Below the pieces are notes generated by a model. The model worked only from the letters and a program-made list of their open reading frames with translations, was not told the origin of the DNA and searched no databases. Both the position numbers and the translations under genes were made by a program. Positions 10,731 through 22,750 of a stretch of DNA of 64,000 bases are shown here, one piece after another (position 1 is the first letter of the stretch; each line of letters starts with the position of its first letter). Source of the stretch: Oryzisolibacter propanilivorax (lineage in GTDB: Bacteria > Pseudomonadota > Gammaproteobacteria > Burkholderiales > Burkholderiaceae_C); assembly GCF_900103645.1 (NCBI RefSeq), contig NZ_FNHP01000006.1, forward strand, positions 1-64,000, in the 5' to 3' direction.

Positions 10731-12014
10731 TCAGCGCGAAGATTGTAGGGTGGCGGCCCAGTCGGCCAGGGCGGCCAGCGGACGCTCGACCTGCTCGCCC
10801 GCCTCGCGCAGCGGCTTGACGGTGACGACGCCACGCGCCAGCTCGTCGGCACCGAACACCAGGGCGAAACGTGCGCCGCTGGCGTCGGCCTTCTTGAACT
10901 GCGACTTCATGCTGCCCATGCCCTCGCCGGTGGCGGCGTGCACCTGCACCGACACGCCCAGCGCGCGCAGGCGCTGCACCTGCGCCATGACCTGGGGCAG
11001 TGCGGCGGCGTCGGGCACGATGGCGTAGGCGTCGGCCACCAGCTCGGGCACCGGCACGCCCTGGTCCTTGAGCAGTTCCAGCACCCGCTCGACGCCCAGC
11101 GCCCAGCCCACGGCCGGCGCGCTCTTGCCGCCGATCTGCTCGATGAGGTAGTCGTAGCGGCCCCCGCCGCAGATGGTGCCCTGCGACCCCAGCCGGTCGG
11201 TGACGAACTCGAACACCGTCAGGTTGTAATAGTCCATGCCGCGCACCAGGCGCGGGTTCAGGCGCCAGGCGACGCCGCTCTCGTCCAGGATGGCCTTGAC
11301 CGTCTCGAAGTGCGCCAGCGACTCCTTGCCCAGGAAGTCCATCAGGCGCGGCGCGCCCTCGACCAGTACCTGCATGGCCGGGTTTTTCGTGTCCAGAATG
11401 CGCAGCGGGTTGCTGTACAGGCGCCGGCGTGCGTCCTCGTCCAGTTGCTCCTGGTGCTGCTCCAGGTACTGGATCAGCGCGGCGCGGTGCGCGCGGCGCT
11501 CCTCAGGCTGGCCCAGGCTGTTGAGCTCCAGGCGCACGTCCTGCAGACCTAACTCCTGCCACAGCGCGTGCGCCAGCAGGATCAGCTCGGCATCCAGCTG
11601 CGCGCCAGGAAAGCCCAGCGCCTCAGCGCCGATCTGGTGGAACTGGCGGTAACGCCCGCGCTGCGGCCGCTCGTGGCGGAACATCGGACCCAGGTAGTAC
11701 AGCCGCTTGCCGCCGTCGTACAGCATGGAATGCTCGACCACCGCGCGCACCACGCCGGCGGTCGATTCGGGACGCAAGGTAAGCTGCTCGCCATTGAGCC
11801 GGTCCTCGAAGGAGTACATCTCCTTTTCGACGATGTCGGTGACCTCGCCCAGGCCACGCACGAACAGTGGCGTGGGCTCGACGATGGGCGTGCGGATGTT
11901 GCGGTAGGCGTGGCGCGCCATCAGCGCGCGCACCTTCTCTTCCAGCCACTCCCAGCGCGCCGACTCCGGCGGCAGGATGTCGTTCATGCCCTTGATGGCG
12001 ACCAGCTTCTGCAT
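10731..12014 (-). CDS. hisS: Histidine--tRNA ligase
   Basis: HisS charges tRNA-His. I set the start at 12014 ([18 protein letters not shown]), giving 427 residues, because the family begins with this motif. The 18 extra upstream residues are partly encoded by a dispersed repeat. Visible motifs are [12 protein letters not shown] (motif 2 region), [14 protein letters not shown] and [14 protein letters not shown] (histidine-binding motifs), and an anticodon-binding domain at the C-terminus. Confidence 0.97.
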   Translation of the reverse strand: MQKLVAIKGMNDILPPESARWEWLEEKVRALMARHAYRNIRTPIVEPTPLFVRGLGEVTDIVEKEMYSFEDRLNGEQLTLRPESTAGVVRAVVEHSMLYDGGKRLYYLGPMFRHERPQRGRYRQFHQIGAEALGFPGAQLDAELILLAHALWQELGLQDVRLELNSLGQPEERRAHRAALIQYLEQHQEQLDEDARRRLYSNPLRILDTKNPAMQVLVEGAPRLMDFLGKESLAHFETVKAILDESGVAWRLNPRLVRGMDYYNLTVFEFVTDRLGSQGTICGGGRYDYLIEQIGGKSAPAVGWALGVERVLELLKDQGVPVPELVADAYAIVPDAAALPQVMAQVQRLRALGVSVQVHAATGEGMGSMKSQFKKADASGARFALVFGADELARGVVTVKPLREAGEQVERPLAALADWAATLQSSR

Positions 12015-12032
12015 CTTGCTTGTAATTCTTGA

Positions 12033-12095
12033 GATTTGAATGAAATCGGCCTTCAGCCCTTTAAACACCAGGGTTTGCAGCTATATTTTTTATAG
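12033..12095 (-). repeat. Dispersed 60-bp repeat, copy 1 (hisS-ispG gap)
   Basis: Read on the minus strand, this begins CTATAAAAAATATAGCTGC, then ACCCT and AAAGGGCTG as hairpin arms, then GGCCGATTT and an A/T-rich end. It aligns without large gaps to seven other sites in the window. It fills nearly the whole spacer between ispG and hisS and is in the sense orientation. Confidence 0.8.
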
Positions 12096-12097
12096 CA

Positions 12098-13381
12098 TCA
12101 GGCGGTGGCACTGCCATAGCGGCGCGCGACGTAGTTGTCGACGATGACCTGAAATTCCTCGGCGATGCGCTCGCCGCGCAGCGTCATGGCCTTTTCCCCG
12201 TCGATGAATACCGGCGCGGCCGGCGCCTCGCCGGTGCCGGGCAGGCTGATGCCGATGTCGGCGTGCTTGCTCTCGCCCGGGCCGTTGACGATGCAGCCCA
12301 TCACAGCCACCTTCATGCCTTCCACGCCGGGGTAGCGCGCACGCCACAGCGGCATCTGCGCGCGCAGGTAGTCGTCGATCTGCTTGGCCAGCTCCTGAAA
12401 CGTGGTGCTGGTGGTGCGACCGCATCCCGGGCAGGCGGTGACGCTGGGGACGAACACGCGCAGGCCCAGCGCCTGCAGGATCTCGGAGGCGACCACCACT
12501 TCCTGGGTGCGCGCCTCGCCCGGCTGCGGCGTGAGCGAGACGCGGATGGTGTCGCCGATGCCCTCCTGCAGCAGGATGGCCAGCGCCGCGCTGGAGGCCA
12601 CCGTACCCTTGGTGCCCATGCCGGCCTCGGTCAGGCCCAGGTGCAGCGCGTAGTCGCAGCGGCGCGCCAGTTCGCGGTACACGGCAATCAGGTCCTGCAC
12701 GCCGCTGACCTTGCACGACAGGATGATCTGTTCGCCCGCCAGGCCCATGCTTTCGGCCAGCTTCGCCGAGTCGATGGCCGAGGTGATCAGCGCCTCGTAC
12801 ATGACCTGGCGCGCGTCCCACGGCTGGGCGCGGCGGCTGTTGGCGTCCATCAGCGTGGCCAGCAGCTCCTGGTCCAGGCTGCCCCAGTTCACACCGATGC
12901 GCACGGCCTTGTCCCAGCGCGCGGCGGCCTCGATCATCATCCCGAACTGGCGGTCGCGCTTGTCGCCCTTGCCGACGTTGCCGGGGTTGATGCGGTACTT
13001 GGACAGCGCCTGCGCGCAGTCGGGGTATTCGGTCAGCAGGCGGTGGCCGTTGTAGTGGAAGTCGCCCACCAGCGGCACGTCGATGCCCATGCGGTCGAGC
13101 TGCTCGCGCACATGCGGCACGGCCTGCGCCGCCTCGGGCGTGTTGACCGTGATGCGCACCATCTCCGAGCCGGCCTGCGCCAGCTCCTTGACCTGGATGG
13201 CGGTGCCGATGGCGTCCACCGTGTCGGTGTTGGTCATGGACTGGATGCGCACCGGCGCATCGTCGCCGACGGTGACCACGCGGCTGCCCCAGCGCACACG
13301 CGCCTGGCGCGTGCGCCGCGGCGGCGGACCGGCCAGGGCGATGGGCATTTCGGCGCACGGCATCTGTTGGTTCGAATTCAC
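12098..13381 (-). CDS. ispG: 4-hydroxy-3-methylbut-2-enyl-diphosphate synthase
   Basis: IspG reduces MEcPP to HMBPP in the non-mevalonate isoprenoid pathway using a 4Fe-4S cluster. The 427-residue protein has [11 protein letters not shown] near the N-terminus. The C-terminal reductase domain holds the cluster cysteines in [12 protein letters not shown] and GCIVNGPGE. It is longer than E. coli IspG (about 370). It lies between the RodZ-like gene and hisS, as in many Proteobacteria. Confidence 0.96.
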   Translation of the reverse strand: MNSNQQMPCAEMPIALAGPPPRRTRQARVRWGSRVVTVGDDAPVRIQSMTNTDTVDAIGTAIQVKELAQAGSEMVRITVNTPEAAQAVPHVREQLDRMGIDVPLVGDFHYNGHRLLTEYPDCAQALSKYRINPGNVGKGDKRDRQFGMMIEAAARWDKAVRIGVNWGSLDQELLATLMDANSRRAQPWDARQVMYEALITSAIDSAKLAESMGLAGEQIILSCKVSGVQDLIAVYRELARRCDYALHLGLTEAGMGTKGTVASSAALAILLQEGIGDTIRVSLTPQPGEARTQEVVVASEILQALGLRVFVPSVTACPGCGRTTSTTFQELAKQIDDYLRAQMPLWRARYPGVEGMKVAVMGCIVNGPGESKHADIGISLPGTGEAPAAPVFIDGEKAMTLRGERIAEEFQVIVDNYVARRYGSATA

Positions 13382-13382
13382 G

Positions 13383-14372
13383 TCATTTCACCTCGAAGCG
13401 CGCCACATTCTCGCGCGTGACCGGCGCCAGGTCGAAACGCTGGCCGCGCACCACGACCTGGGTCACATCGGCCTTGCCAATCACCACCGACCACGGCGGC
13501 GAACCCGGCACCGGGGTGGTTTCGCCGGCCGCCAAGATCTTTTGCAATACCACCGCGCCGCCGCTGCGCACCTGCACCCACGAAGGCGCGGTGGCGCGCA
13601 GTTCCAGCACCGCGGCGGGCGCCGCAGTGGTAACCGCCGTCTCCGCCGGGGCCGGGGCCGGCGTCGGCGCGGGCGCTTCGCCAGCCGCGGGCACGGGTGC
13701 AGGCGTGGCCGGGGCGGGGGCTGCCGCGGGCGCTGACACCACCGGCTCGATAACCGTTGCAGTGGCAGCAGCGGAAGCAGCGGCCGGCCCCTCGCTGCCG
13801 GCGGGCGGCGCAGCCTCCACGGCACTGGCAACCGGCTCGGCTACCGTGGCCGCATCCGCCGGCTGCGCGGTTTGCGGCGCATCCCGCCCGGGCCACAGGC
13901 TGGCGAGGCTGAAATCCGCCGGCCACAGCGCAATGCCCAGTGCACCGATCAGCAGCACCGCCACCGCCGCCACCAGCAACCGCGAACGCGGCGACTCGTT
14001 GCCGCCGCTGAAGCTGCCGCGCGGCGATCGGTCGCGGAACGTGGCGTTGATGCCCGAGTCCATGCGCAATGCTGCCGGGCCGGCGCCCGGCAGCAGCGCC
14101 AGCACCGGCGCCGGGTCGCGCTTGAGCGCCCGGCAGGCACCAGCCGCCAGGGCACGCATGAAGACCTTGTCGCTGAAGGCGCCGTAGTCGTCGGCCTCCA
14201 GCGCCTCCAGGCGCTCCACCGCCACTTTCAAGGTCATCGCCAGGGCGGCGATATGCACGCCGGCGTCCTCGCGCATCCCGCGCAGCAGCTGGCCGGCGGT
14301 GGGGCCGGCCGCGTGCGGCTGCTGGTCGGCGGCATCGCCCTGCGGCTGCATCGCCAGGCTGGAATCATTCAT
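13383..14372 (-). CDS. RodZ-like helix-turn-helix membrane protein
   Basis: This looks like a RodZ-type cytoskeletal adaptor linking MreB to the membrane. From 14372 it is 329 residues: a cytoplasmic HTH domain (about residues 30-100, with [16 protein letters not shown] and [12 protein letters not shown]), one membrane helix ([18 protein letters not shown]), a long Ala/Pro/Glu low-complexity linker, and a C-terminal beta domain ([14 protein letters not shown]). The start at 14372 overlaps the end of pilF by eight bases, which favours it over the longer frame. The pilF-rodZ-ispG order supports the call. Confidence 0.85.
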   Translation of the reverse strand: MNDSSLAMQPQGDAADQQPHAAGPTAGQLLRGMREDAGVHIAALAMTLKVAVERLEALEADDYGAFSDKVFMRALAAGACRALKRDPAPVLALLPGAGPAALRMDSGINATFRDRSPRGSFSGGNESPRSRLLVAAVAVLLIGALGIALWPADFSLASLWPGRDAPQTAQPADAATVAEPVASAVEAAPPAGSEGPAAASAAATATVIEPVVSAPAAAPAPATPAPVPAAGEAPAPTPAPAPAETAVTTAAPAAVLELRATAPSWVQVRSGGAVVLQKILAAGETTPVPGSPPWSVVIGKADVTQVVVRGQRFDLAPVTRENVARFEVK

Positions 14373-15183
14373 CGAAGGCCCTCCTGTCCAAAGCCTGGGT
14401 CTGGCGCGCATCGGGGAAGCGCTTGCGCAGCTGTTCGGCCAGCTGGCGCATCGCCACGGCGTCGCCGAGCGCGCGCTCGATGCGGATGCCCAGCCACAGC
14501 GACTCGGCGTTGCCGAACTCGCCGTTGTTCACGCGGCGGATGTAGAACTGCGCGCGCTGCGCGTCGCCGCGGGCAAACATCAGCTCGGCCAGGTGATAGC
14601 CAGTCACCGGGTTGGCGGCATCCATCTCATGGGAGCGCAGCAGGGTCTGCTCGGCCTCCTGCAGGCGGCCTGCCTTTTGCTGGCACAGCCCCTGCGACAT
14701 CAGCGTCTTGGCGCGCGCTGCGTAGCCGGGCCTTGCCAGCGCGCTGTCGAACAGCTGGTCGGCCTCCGGGTACTGGCCGCGCTGGCACTGCAGCCAGCCC
14801 AGGTTGTGCAGGATGTCGGCGTCGGCAGGCTTCATGCCTTGCGCCCGGCGCAGGCTCTGCTCGGCCAGCGCCTGCTCGCCCAGGGCCATGTAGGCCAGGC
14901 CACGCAGGTGGTAGGCATCGGCGTAGTTCGGATCGGCGGCCAGTGCCTGGCGCACTTCTTCCAGCGCCACCCGGGGCTGGCCACGTTGCAAATAACTGGC
15001 TGCCAGCTCCAGGCGGATGCGCGCACGCCGGCGCGCTTCGCTGTTTTCCTCCTGCGCGGAAGCAGAGGCACTGGCCTCGGGATCGGTATGGACACCCAGC
15101 TGCGAACATCCGCCCAGCAGGACCGCCCCCGCCACCAGGCCGGCCCAGGCCATGCCGCGCCAGCGCGCAGCCTGTTTGCTCAC
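14365..15183 (-). CDS. pilF: Type IV pilus biogenesis lipoprotein PilF/PilW
   Basis: PilF (PilW) is an outer-membrane TPR lipoprotein needed to assemble the PilQ secretin. A GTG at 15183 gives 272 residues with a signal peptide and lipobox LLGGC. An ATG at 15153 is an alternative start that keeps most of the signal. Several TPR repeats follow (ARIRLELAASYLQRGQ, ADAYHLRGLAYMALGE, ADILHNLGWLQCQRGQ). The longer open frame reaches 15303 and overlaps rlmN, but its extra N-terminus would put the signal peptide internally. Confidence 0.87.
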   Translation of the reverse strand: MSKQAARWRGMAWAGLVAGAVLLGGCSQLGVHTDPEASASASAQEENSEARRRARIRLELAASYLQRGQPRVALEEVRQALAADPNYADAYHLRGLAYMALGEQALAEQSLRRAQGMKPADADILHNLGWLQCQRGQYPEADQLFDSALARPGYAARAKTLMSQGLCQQKAGRLQEAEQTLLRSHEMDAANPVTGYHLAELMFARGDAQRAQFYIRRVNNGEFGNAESLWLGIRIERALGDAVAMRQLAEQLRKRFPDARQTQALDRRAFDE

Positions 15184-15299
15184 CGTGATCAACAGCTTGT
15201 CCTCCTCGTAGAGCGCGGAAAAAAGGGGCTGCGCCTTCCCGACATGCGAGGAAGGCACGCGAGCATGGAACACCCCGCAGCTGATCCCGCGCCCTGCCA

Positions 15300-16421
<1,122 letters not shown>

Positions 16422-16425
16422 GGCG

Positions 16426-16461
16426 CTGTCCGTGGGTTCGCACTCTGCGGGCCACGGACAG
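16426..16461. other. Stem-loop between ndk and rlmN
   Basis: A perfect 10-bp inverted repeat (CTGTCCGTGG at 16426-16435, CCACGGACAG at 16452-16461), with flanking GCGC that can extend the stem, lies between the ndk stop and the rlmN start. No T run follows on either strand. It may be an attenuator or an mRNA-processing hairpin rather than a full intrinsic terminator. Confidence 0.5.
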
Positions 16462-16494
16462 GAGCGCGCAGCGCCCCCTCCGTGGCGGGCCGCA

Positions 16495-16920
16495 TCAGCG
16501 TGCGTAGATGTTCAGGCCGGGGAAGAAGAACGCGATCTCGACCTGGGCGGTCTCGGCGGCGTCGGAGCCGTGCACGGCGTTGGCGTCGATGCTGTCGGCG
16601 AAGTCGGCGCGGATGGTGCCGGGGGCGGCCTTCTTCGGGTCGGTGGCACCCATCAGCTCACGGTTCTTCAGGATGGCGTCCTCGCCTTCCAGCGCCTGCA
16701 CCATCACCGGGCCGGAGATCATGAAGTCCACCAGGTCCTTGAAGAAGGGGCGCTCCTTGTGCACGCCGTAGAACTGCTCGGCTTCGGCGCGCGACAGATG
16801 CACCATGCGCGCGGCGGCGATCTTCAGGCCGGCGGCCTCGAAGCGGGCATAGATCTGGCCGATGACGTTCTTGGCGACGGCGTCGGGCTTGATGATGGAC
16901 AGAGTACGTTCGATAGCCAT
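16495..16920 (-). CDS. ndk: Nucleoside diphosphate kinase
   Basis: Ndk balances the nucleoside triphosphate pools by transferring phosphate through a phosphohistidine. The 141-residue protein has normal family length. The active-site signature is NAVHGSD, with the catalytic His near residue 117. [10 protein letters not shown] at the N-terminus is also typical. It lies immediately upstream of rlmN, a widely conserved pair. Confidence 0.98.
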   Translation of the reverse strand: MAIERTLSIIKPDAVAKNVIGQIYARFEAAGLKIAAARMVHLSRAEAEQFYGVHKERPFFKDLVDFMISGPVMVQALEGEDAILKNRELMGATDPKKAAPGTIRADFADSIDANAVHGSDAAETAQVEIAFFFPGLNIYAR

Positions 16921-16958
16921 GGAGACTTTTCCTAGATTGTTGGGACGTTGCTACGATT

Positions 16959-16977
16959 TTTTGCCGCAAAGGCAAAA
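16959..16977. other. Small hairpin downstream of rluB
   Basis: TTTTGCC and GGCAAAA (16959-16965 and 16971-16977) flank a five-base loop in the 85-bp spacer between rluB and ndk. On the minus strand it follows the rluB stop by about 30 bases, so a weak terminator is possible. The bases after the stem are AATCG, not a T run. Confidence 0.35.
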
Positions 16978-17005
16978 CCGCGGATTTTAACTTTGGCCCG
17001 CGGGG

Positions 17006-18265
17006 TCAGCGCCCGCCGCGGCGCGGCTGCCCACCCCGACTGCGCTGTTTTTGCTGCTGGCGCTGACGCGCCAGGCTGTCCGCGCCGATGTAGCCGACCG
17101 AGGTCTTCATGGGATCGGGCTGGCGCGGCGGCCTGGGCTTGTCCTCCGTGCGGGGCGTCGCGCCGCGCGGCCCGGAGGCAGCGCCGCGCGAACGATCCGG
17201 CGCCCGACTGTTGCGGCTGCCGCCCGGCGCTTCCTGGCGTGGCCCCGGGGTCAGCTCTTCGGGCGTGGTGCCCACGGCGCGCATCAGCGAGCGGATGTCA
17301 CGCTCGTCCAGCTCCATCCAGGCGCCACGCTTCAGCCCGCGCGGCAGCATCATGGCCCCATAGCGGATGCGGATCAGCCGACTGACGGCGTGACCTACGG
17401 CCTCGAACATGCGCCGCACTTCCCGGTTGCGCCCCTCGGAGATTGTCACGCGGTACCAGCAGTTGGCCCCCTCACCGCCGCCCTCCTCCACCGAACCGAA
17501 AGTGGCAGTGCCGTCGTCCAGCTGCACGCCGTCCAGCAGGCGCTGGCGCTCGTCATCGCTCAGGGCGCCGAGCACGCGCACGGCGTATTCGCGCTCCAGC
17601 CCGAAGCGCGGGTGCATCAGCCGGTTGGCCAGTTCGCCCGAGCTGGTGAACAGCAGCAGGCCTTCGGTATTCAGATCCAGCCGGCCGACCGATTGCCACT
17701 TGCCATGCGCCAGGCGCGGCAGCTTGCGGAACACGGTGGGACGGTTTTGCGGATCGTCGTGCGTGACCACCTCGCCCACCGGCTTGTGGTAGGCAATGAC
17801 GCGCGCCGGCGGCGGGGCGATGCGCCAGCGGATGGGCTTGCCATTGACCTTGATCTGATCGCCGTACTGCACACGTTGGCCGACGTGCGCCGGCTCGTTG
17901 TTTACCGAGATGCGGCCTTCCAGGATCAACTGCTCCATCTCCAGGCGCGAACCCACACCGGCCTGCGCCAGCACCTTGTGCAGCTTGGGGCTCTCGGCGT
18001 GCGGCTGCAGCACGCGTTTCGGGCTGAAAGCTTGGGCATCTGCCTCGTCCTGGTCCAGTTGGCCGGAGACCACGTCGGCGAAGCGATAGCCGCTGGCTGC
18101 CTCATCGGGCAGTGAATCGGCTGGCGCCAGTACCGGCTCTTGCGCCGGAAACACCTCCACGTTCTCGCTGGCGGTTGCCAGGGGGGGGCGCGTCCGCGGC
18201 TTGCCGGGCGTGCGGTTCTGGCCGGTGGGCGATTTCTTGCGTGGACGCTTGTCGGATTGGTTCAT
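17006..18265 (-). CDS. rluB: 23S rRNA pseudouridine synthase RluB-like
   Basis: RluB makes a pseudouridine in 23S rRNA (position 2605 in E. coli). The 419-residue protein has a basic N-terminal extension, then an S4 RNA-binding domain ([20 protein letters not shown]). The catalytic domain carries [14 protein letters not shown], containing the catalytic Asp. A long disordered C-terminal tail is rich in Arg, Gly and Pro. The start overlaps the scpB stop as ATGA. The scpB-rluB order is common. Confidence 0.93.
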   Translation of the reverse strand: MNQSDKRPRKKSPTGQNRTPGKPRTRPPLATASENVEVFPAQEPVLAPADSLPDEAASGYRFADVVSGQLDQDEADAQAFSPKRVLQPHAESPKLHKVLAQAGVGSRLEMEQLILEGRISVNNEPAHVGQRVQYGDQIKVNGKPIRWRIAPPPARVIAYHKPVGEVVTHDDPQNRPTVFRKLPRLAHGKWQSVGRLDLNTEGLLLFTSSGELANRLMHPRFGLEREYAVRVLGALSDDERQRLLDGVQLDDGTATFGSVEEGGGEGANCWYRVTISEGRNREVRRMFEAVGHAVSRLIRIRYGAMMLPRGLKRGAWMELDERDIRSLMRAVGTTPEELTPGPRQEAPGGSRNSRAPDRSRGAASGPRGATPRTEDKPRPPRQPDPMKTSVGYIGADSLARQRQQQKQRSRGGQPRRGGR

Positions 18266-18966
18266 ATCTCGTCTTTCCAGGCGCTGCCGTCATCGGCGGC
18301 GCCATTGTCGGCCGCGGTGGCGGCCGGGATCGCTTGCGGCGGCTCGCCGCCAGGCTCACCATCGGCTGCGCCCGCCAGCACCATCTCTTCCAGTCCACTG
18401 CCCGGCAGCGCGGTTTCCTCCAGTGCCGACAGGGTCTGCAACACCGCATCACTGCCGGCAGCGGCCAACTCTGGCAGCTGGTCCAGGGAGTGCAGCCCCA
18501 GATCGTCCAGGAACTGGCGCGTGGTGGCCAGCAATGCCGGACGGCCCAGCGTTTCGCGGTGGCCGATGACTTCGACCCAGCCCCGGTCCTCCAGCTGCTT
18601 GATGATCAGGCTGTTCACGGTGACGCCGCGAATGTCCTCGATGTCACCGCGGGTGACCGGCTGGCGATAGGCAATGATGGCCAGCGTCTCCAGTGCCGCA
18701 CGGGTGTAGCGCGGCGGCTTCTCCGGGTGCAGCCGGTCCAGGTACGGGCGCATCTCGGGGCGGCTCTGGAAACGCCAGCCGCTTGCCACCGCCACCAGCT
18801 CCACACCGCGCCCGGCCCACTCCTGCTGCAGCTGCAGCAACAGTGTCTTGACGGTATCGGCGCCCAGCGCATCGTCGAACAGCGTGCGCAGTTCACGCAC
18901 CGACAGCGGCTGCGCGGCGCAGATCAGGGCGGTTTCAAGAACCCGTTTGGCATCCACCAGATTCAT
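18262..18966 (-). CDS. scpB: Segregation and condensation protein B
   Basis: ScpB is the kleisin-binding winged-helix subunit of the SMC-ScpAB condensin. The 234-residue protein contains the conserved core [23 protein letters not shown] and the [17 protein letters not shown] segment. The acidic Gly/Ala-rich C-terminus is not conserved. scpA is not adjacent: the next upstream gene is rluD, across a 131-bp gap. Confidence 0.95.
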   Translation of the reverse strand: MNLVDAKRVLETALICAAQPLSVRELRTLFDDALGADTVKTLLLQLQQEWAGRGVELVAVASGWRFQSRPEMRPYLDRLHPEKPPRYTRAALETLAIIAYRQPVTRGDIEDIRGVTVNSLIIKQLEDRGWVEVIGHRETLGRPALLATTRQFLDDLGLHSLDQLPELAAAGSDAVLQTLSALEETALPGSGLEEMVLAGAADGEPGGEPPQAIPAATAADNGAADDGSAWKDEI

Positions 18967-19097
18967 GGGCAGCTATGGCGGAAGGAAGACAGGGAGTGCA
19001 GCCGCACGCGCGGCGCGCCAGCAAGGAATGGGCGGCATGGGTACCGTCCTGGGCGCCAGGCGGCGCCGGTTCAGGTGGCGCGTGAGAGCCGCGTCAG

Positions 19098-20132
19098 TCA
19101 GCAGCGCGGCGAAGGCGCATTGTAGTCCAGACCCCAAATGGCCAGCGCCTGATGCAGGTCTGCCGGGGGCGGCGTGAAGAACTCCAGCGCCTGCCCGGTC
19201 ATGGGATGGACGAACGCCAGGCGCCAGGCATGCAGCGCCTGGCGCAGCAGGCCGGAAACGGGGGCGCCGCCATACAGGGCGTCGGCCACCAGCGGATGGC
19301 GCAGCGACGCCATGTGCACGCGGATCTGGTGCGTGCGGCCGGTGTGCAGCGCGCAATGCACCAGGCAGGCCTCGGCATTGCCGTCCAGCAGCCGCAGGTC
19401 GGTGCGCGCCGGCTTGCCCGGATGCTGCGCCAGATCCACCACCGCCATGCGCAACCGATTGCGTGGATCGCGGCCGATGGGCGCCTCCACCCGGCGCTCG
19501 CGCGGGCCGCTCCAGGCGCCCCATCCCAACGCCAGATAGTGCCGGCTGACCTCGCGCGCGGCGATCAGGCGCACCAGCGCGTCCATTGCCGCGCGACTGC
19601 GCGCCACCACCATCAGTCCACTGGTGTCCTTGTCCAGGCGGTGCACGATGCCGGCACGCGGCACCTGCGCCGCGCGCGCATCGCGCCCGAGCAGGGCATT
19701 GAGTAGCGTGCCGCTCCAGTGGCCGGCAGCCGGATGCACCACCAGGCCCGCAGGCTTGTTCACCACCAGCAAATGCTCGTCCTCGTACACCACGTCCAGT
19801 GGCAGCTGCTCGGGACGGAAGGCCTGGCTCTGCAGCGTGGGGCGCATTTCCACGCTGACGAGCTCACCGGCATGGACTTTTTGCGCGGGCTTGACGCCCG
19901 CCCGCTGCTGCAGGCGCACGGCCCCCAGCGCCATGAGCTGCTGCAGATAGCTGCGAGAGAACTCCGGCACCAGCTGCGCCAGCGCCTTATCCAGGCGCTG
20001 CTGGTGCAAACCGGCGGGCACCGTGATCTCGCGCACTTCAGGTGGCGCGTCGGCATCCGGCGCCTGTTCCCAGGGGCCTTCGGCCTCGTCCTCGATGGCG
20101 CCGGACAGCCCGGCGGCAGGCGGCTGCGTCAA
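19098..20132 (-). CDS. rluD: 23S rRNA pseudouridine synthase RluD
   Basis: RluD isomerises uridines 1911, 1915 and 1917 in helix 69 of 23S rRNA. The 344-residue protein has an N-terminal S4 domain (QQRLDKALAQLVPEFSRSYLQQLM) and the catalytic motif GIVHRLDKDTSGLMVVAR, with the Asp in HRLDKDT. The C-terminal HALYGG-like segment is also seen (ADALYGG). A short acidic N-terminal extension precedes the S4 domain. The start overlaps the nlpD stop by four bases, although rluD is transcribed after it. Confidence 0.94.
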   Translation of the reverse strand: MTQPPAAGLSGAIEDEAEGPWEQAPDADAPPEVREITVPAGLHQQRLDKALAQLVPEFSRSYLQQLMALGAVRLQQRAGVKPAQKVHAGELVSVEMRPTLQSQAFRPEQLPLDVVYEDEHLLVVNKPAGLVVHPAAGHWSGTLLNALLGRDARAAQVPRAGIVHRLDKDTSGLMVVARSRAAMDALVRLIAAREVSRHYLALGWGAWSGPRERRVEAPIGRDPRNRLRMAVVDLAQHPGKPARTDLRLLDGNAEACLVHCALHTGRTHQIRVHMASLRHPLVADALYGGAPVSGLLRQALHAWRLAFVHPMTGQALEFFTPPPADLHQALAIWGLDYNAPSPRC

Positions 20133-21043
20133 CGCGCTGGCAGGTAGCGCGCCGGATCGACCGGCTTGCCCTGGCGCCGGATCTCAAAGTGCAGCTTGAC
20201 GCGGTCGGCGTCGGTGCTGCCCATCTCGGCGATCTTCTGCCCACGGCGCACGTTCTGATCTTCCTTGACCAGCAGCGTCTGGTTGTGCGCGTACACCGTC
20301 ATGTAGGTGTTGTTGTGGTTCAGGATGACCAGGTTGCCGTAACCACGCAGTGCGGCGCCCACATACGCCACTCGGCCATCAGCGGCGGCCAAGACCGGAT
20401 CACCGGCCTTGCCGGCGATGTCCAGGCCCTTGTTGCGCGCCTCGTCGAAGCCGGCGATCAACGCGCCCGAGGCGGGCCACATGAAGTTGACGCCGTTGCT
20501 GGCACTGGCCGGCGCTGGATCGGCAGCCGGAGTTGCGGCTGGCGCTGCTGCGACAGCCGGCGCCTCGGACGTCGCGGGAGGCTTGGCCCCTGGCGCCGTC
20601 GGTGTCACCCCCGGTGGGGCGATAGGCCGCGTGACCACACCACTGTCGCTGGCCACGGCAGTCGCCGCCGAGGCGGCCGTGGGCGGAGCGACCCGCAGCA
20701 CCTGGCCGACCTCGATCAGGTTGGCGTTGTCCAGCTTGTTCCAGCGGGCGATGTCCTTCCAGCTCTGGCCACTTTCCAGGCCGATGCGGATCAGCGTGTC
20801 GCCAGGGCGCACGGTGTAGTAGCCCGGCTTGCCAGCGTTCTCGGCGCCGGGCAGGGTCTTGGGATCCGGCAGATTGGCGCCACCCGTCACTACGCCATTT
20901 TGCGCACCCGTACCGGCGAACGTTCCCCGGTCCTCCACAGGCGCCCGGTTGACCGGTGTGCCACAGCCTGCCGTCACCAACGCAACGGCCACAGCGACAA
21001 GCCCCAGAGATCCTCGAACACGCAACACCGACATAGACAGCAC
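20129..21043 (-). CDS. nlpD: NlpD-like LysM/LytM lipoprotein
   Basis: NlpD is an outer-membrane lipoprotein that activates the amidase AmiC during cell separation. The 304-residue precursor has lipobox VTAGC (Cys27), one LysM domain (about residues 75-119, YTVRPGDTLIRIG), an Ala/Pro-rich linker, and a C-terminal LytM (M23) domain. The LytM metal ligands are degenerate: NKGLDIAG has Asn where catalytic enzymes have His, and KLHFEIR lacks the first His of the HxH pair. That fits an activator, not a hydrolase. The pcm-nlpD order is conserved. Confidence 0.9.
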   Translation of the reverse strand: MLSMSVLRVRGSLGLVAVAVALVTAGCGTPVNRAPVEDRGTFAGTGAQNGVVTGGANLPDPKTLPGAENAGKPGYYTVRPGDTLIRIGLESGQSWKDIARWNKLDNANLIEVGQVLRVAPPTAASAATAVASDSGVVTRPIAPPGVTPTAPGAKPPATSEAPAVAAAPAATPAADPAPASASNGVNFMWPASGALIAGFDEARNKGLDIAGKAGDPVLAAADGRVAYVGAALRGYGNLVILNHNNTYMTVYAHNQTLLVKEDQNVRRGQKIAEMGSTDADRVKLHFEIRRQGKPVDPARYLPAR

Positions 21044-21049
21044 TTCCCT

Positions 21050-21832
21050 TCAGGCAATCCCTGATTTTAAGGGGACGAAATGCACGCCCTCCAGCACTGT
21101 CTGCTTCAGTCCGTGCAATGTGCGGTCCACCACCAGCAGCGCCTGGCGCCCATCCGCCCCGGCCATGGGGGCCACCAGCCTGCCACCCACCGCCAGCTGC
21201 TCGGACCAGGCGGGCGGCAGCGCTTCGCCTCCGGCGGCGGCGATGATGCCGGCGTACGGCGCCCCAGCCGGATAGCCGAGCATGCCGTCGCCCAGCAGCA
21301 GATGCACGTTGGCCAGGCGCAGCGGACGCAGGTTGTCACGCGCCTTCTCGTGCAGGGCACGCAGGCGCTCCATGCTGTAGACCTCGCGCGCCACGCGCGC
21401 CAGCACCGCCGCCTGGTAGCCGCAGCCGGTGCCGATCTCCAGCACCCGCCCGAGGCCCTGCTCGCGTGCAATGTCAGCCCCGAGCAACAGCTGCACCATG
21501 CGCGCCACCACGCTGGGCTTGGAGATGGTCTGCGCCAGGCCGATGGGCAGGCTGGTGTCTTCATAGGCCTGGTTGGCCAGCGCCGAATCGACGAAGCGGT
21601 GCCGCTCCACCGCGCCCAGGGCCTGCAGCACGGCGGTCGAGTCGATGCCCGCCGCGGCCAGGCGCTGCACCATGCGCGCGCGCACCGCGGCCGAATCCAG
21701 GCCCATCCCACGCGGTGCCGCAGCAGGGCGCAGCACTCCGGGCTTCGCGGCAGGCGCGGGCACCGCCGCGCGCGGCGGCTGCAGACCGTCCAGGCGGGCC
21801 GGAAAGCCGGGGCGGCGCGGCGCCTGCATCAA
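21050..21832 (-). CDS. pcm: Protein-L-isoaspartate O-methyltransferase
   Basis: Pcm repairs isoaspartyl residues in damaged proteins using S-adenosylmethionine. The 260-residue protein has a nonconserved Ala/Pro-rich N-terminal extension of about 45 residues before the core. The SAM-binding motif is [34 protein letters not shown] is the substrate-proximal signature. The start overlaps the surE stop by four bases. surE-pcm-nlpD is a conserved stationary-phase survival order. Confidence 0.95.
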   Translation of the reverse strand: MMQAPRRPGFPARLDGLQPPRAAVPAPAAKPGVLRPAAAPRGMGLDSAAVRARMVQRLAAAGIDSTAVLQALGAVERHRFVDSALANQAYEDTSLPIGLAQTISKPSVVARMVQLLLGADIAREQGLGRVLEIGTGCGYQAAVLARVAREVYSMERLRALHEKARDNLRPLRLANVHLLLGDGMLGYPAGAPYAGIIAAAGGEALPPAWSEQLAVGGRLVAPMAGADGRQALLVVDRTLHGLKQTVLEGVHFVPLKSGIA

Positions 21833-22611
21833 TCGGCCTCGCCCTGGCTGGCAGGACTGGCCATGCGCTGGACGGTCTGCCCCCAGTAGCCCAGGCCTTC
21901 GTGGTCGGTCAGATCCACTTTCAGTGGCGTGACCGACACATGGCCCTGGACGGTGGCATGGAAGTCCGTGCCCTCCGCATCGTCCTTGGCCGCGCCGGCG
22001 CCACCGATCCAGTACATGACCTCGCCGCGCGGGCTTTGCTGCTCGATCACGCGCTCAGCCGCGTGGCGCCGGCCCAGGCGGCACAGGCGCAACGGGCGCA
22101 AGGCGTCGAAGGGCAGACTGGGAATGTTCACGTTCAACAGCCAGGGCGCGGCACCGATCAGGCTGTGGCGCTGCATCTGCTCGACCATCTCGCGCGCCTT
22201 GCGCGCGGCAGCCTCCACCTCGCCCCAGCCCTTGTCCACCTGGGAAAAGGCAATGGCCGGGATGCCGAACAGATAGCCCTCCATGGCTGCGCCCACGGTG
22301 CCGGAATAGATGGTGTCATCGCCCATGTTGGCGCCGTTGTTGATGCCCGACACCACCAGATCGGGGCGGTAGCCCAGCAGGCCGGTCAGCGCGATGTGGA
22401 CGCAGTCCGCCGGGGTGCCGTTCACGTAGCGAAACCCGTTGGCGGCGCGCTGCACATACAGTGGCGCATGCAGCGTCAGGGCGTTGGACTTGGCGCTGTT
22501 GTTGTGCTCGGGGGCCACCACCTCGACATCGGCAATCGCCTGCAGCGCGGCGTGCAGGGCGACGATGCCGGGTGCCTGGTAGCCGTCGTCGTTGGAAATC
22601 AGGATTTTCAT
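21829..22611 (-). CDS. surE: 5'/3'-nucleotidase SurE
   Basis: SurE dephosphorylates nucleoside 5'- and 3'-monophosphates. From 22611 it is 260 residues. It begins [15 protein letters not shown], whose paired aspartates bind the metal. [20 protein letters not shown] is the second signature. The open frame extends 17 residues further upstream, but the family consistently starts at this motif. The gene diverges from the quinone oxidoreductase gene across 139 bp. Confidence 0.96.
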   Translation of the reverse strand: MKILISNDDGYQAPGIVALHAALQAIADVEVVAPEHNNSAKSNALTLHAPLYVQRAANGFRYVNGTPADCVHIALTGLLGYRPDLVVSGINNGANMGDDTIYSGTVGAAMEGYLFGIPAIAFSQVDKGWGEVEAAARKAREMVEQMQRHSLIGAAPWLLNVNIPSLPFDALRPLRLCRLGRRHAAERVIEQQSPRGEVMYWIGGAGAAKDDAEGTDFHATVQGHVSVTPLKVDLTDHEGLGYWGQTVQRMASPASQGEAD

Positions 22612-22750
22612 GATGGGGCAAAGGCAAGCACGCATTGTAGGAGCGCTCCCACAGGCAGGCACCTCGTCCCCGTCGGGACAACTGGCGCCGCGGGGCGGCT
22701 TCTATGATGCTTTTACCCATGCCCGCTTCCAACCCGCAGGAGAAACCCCC

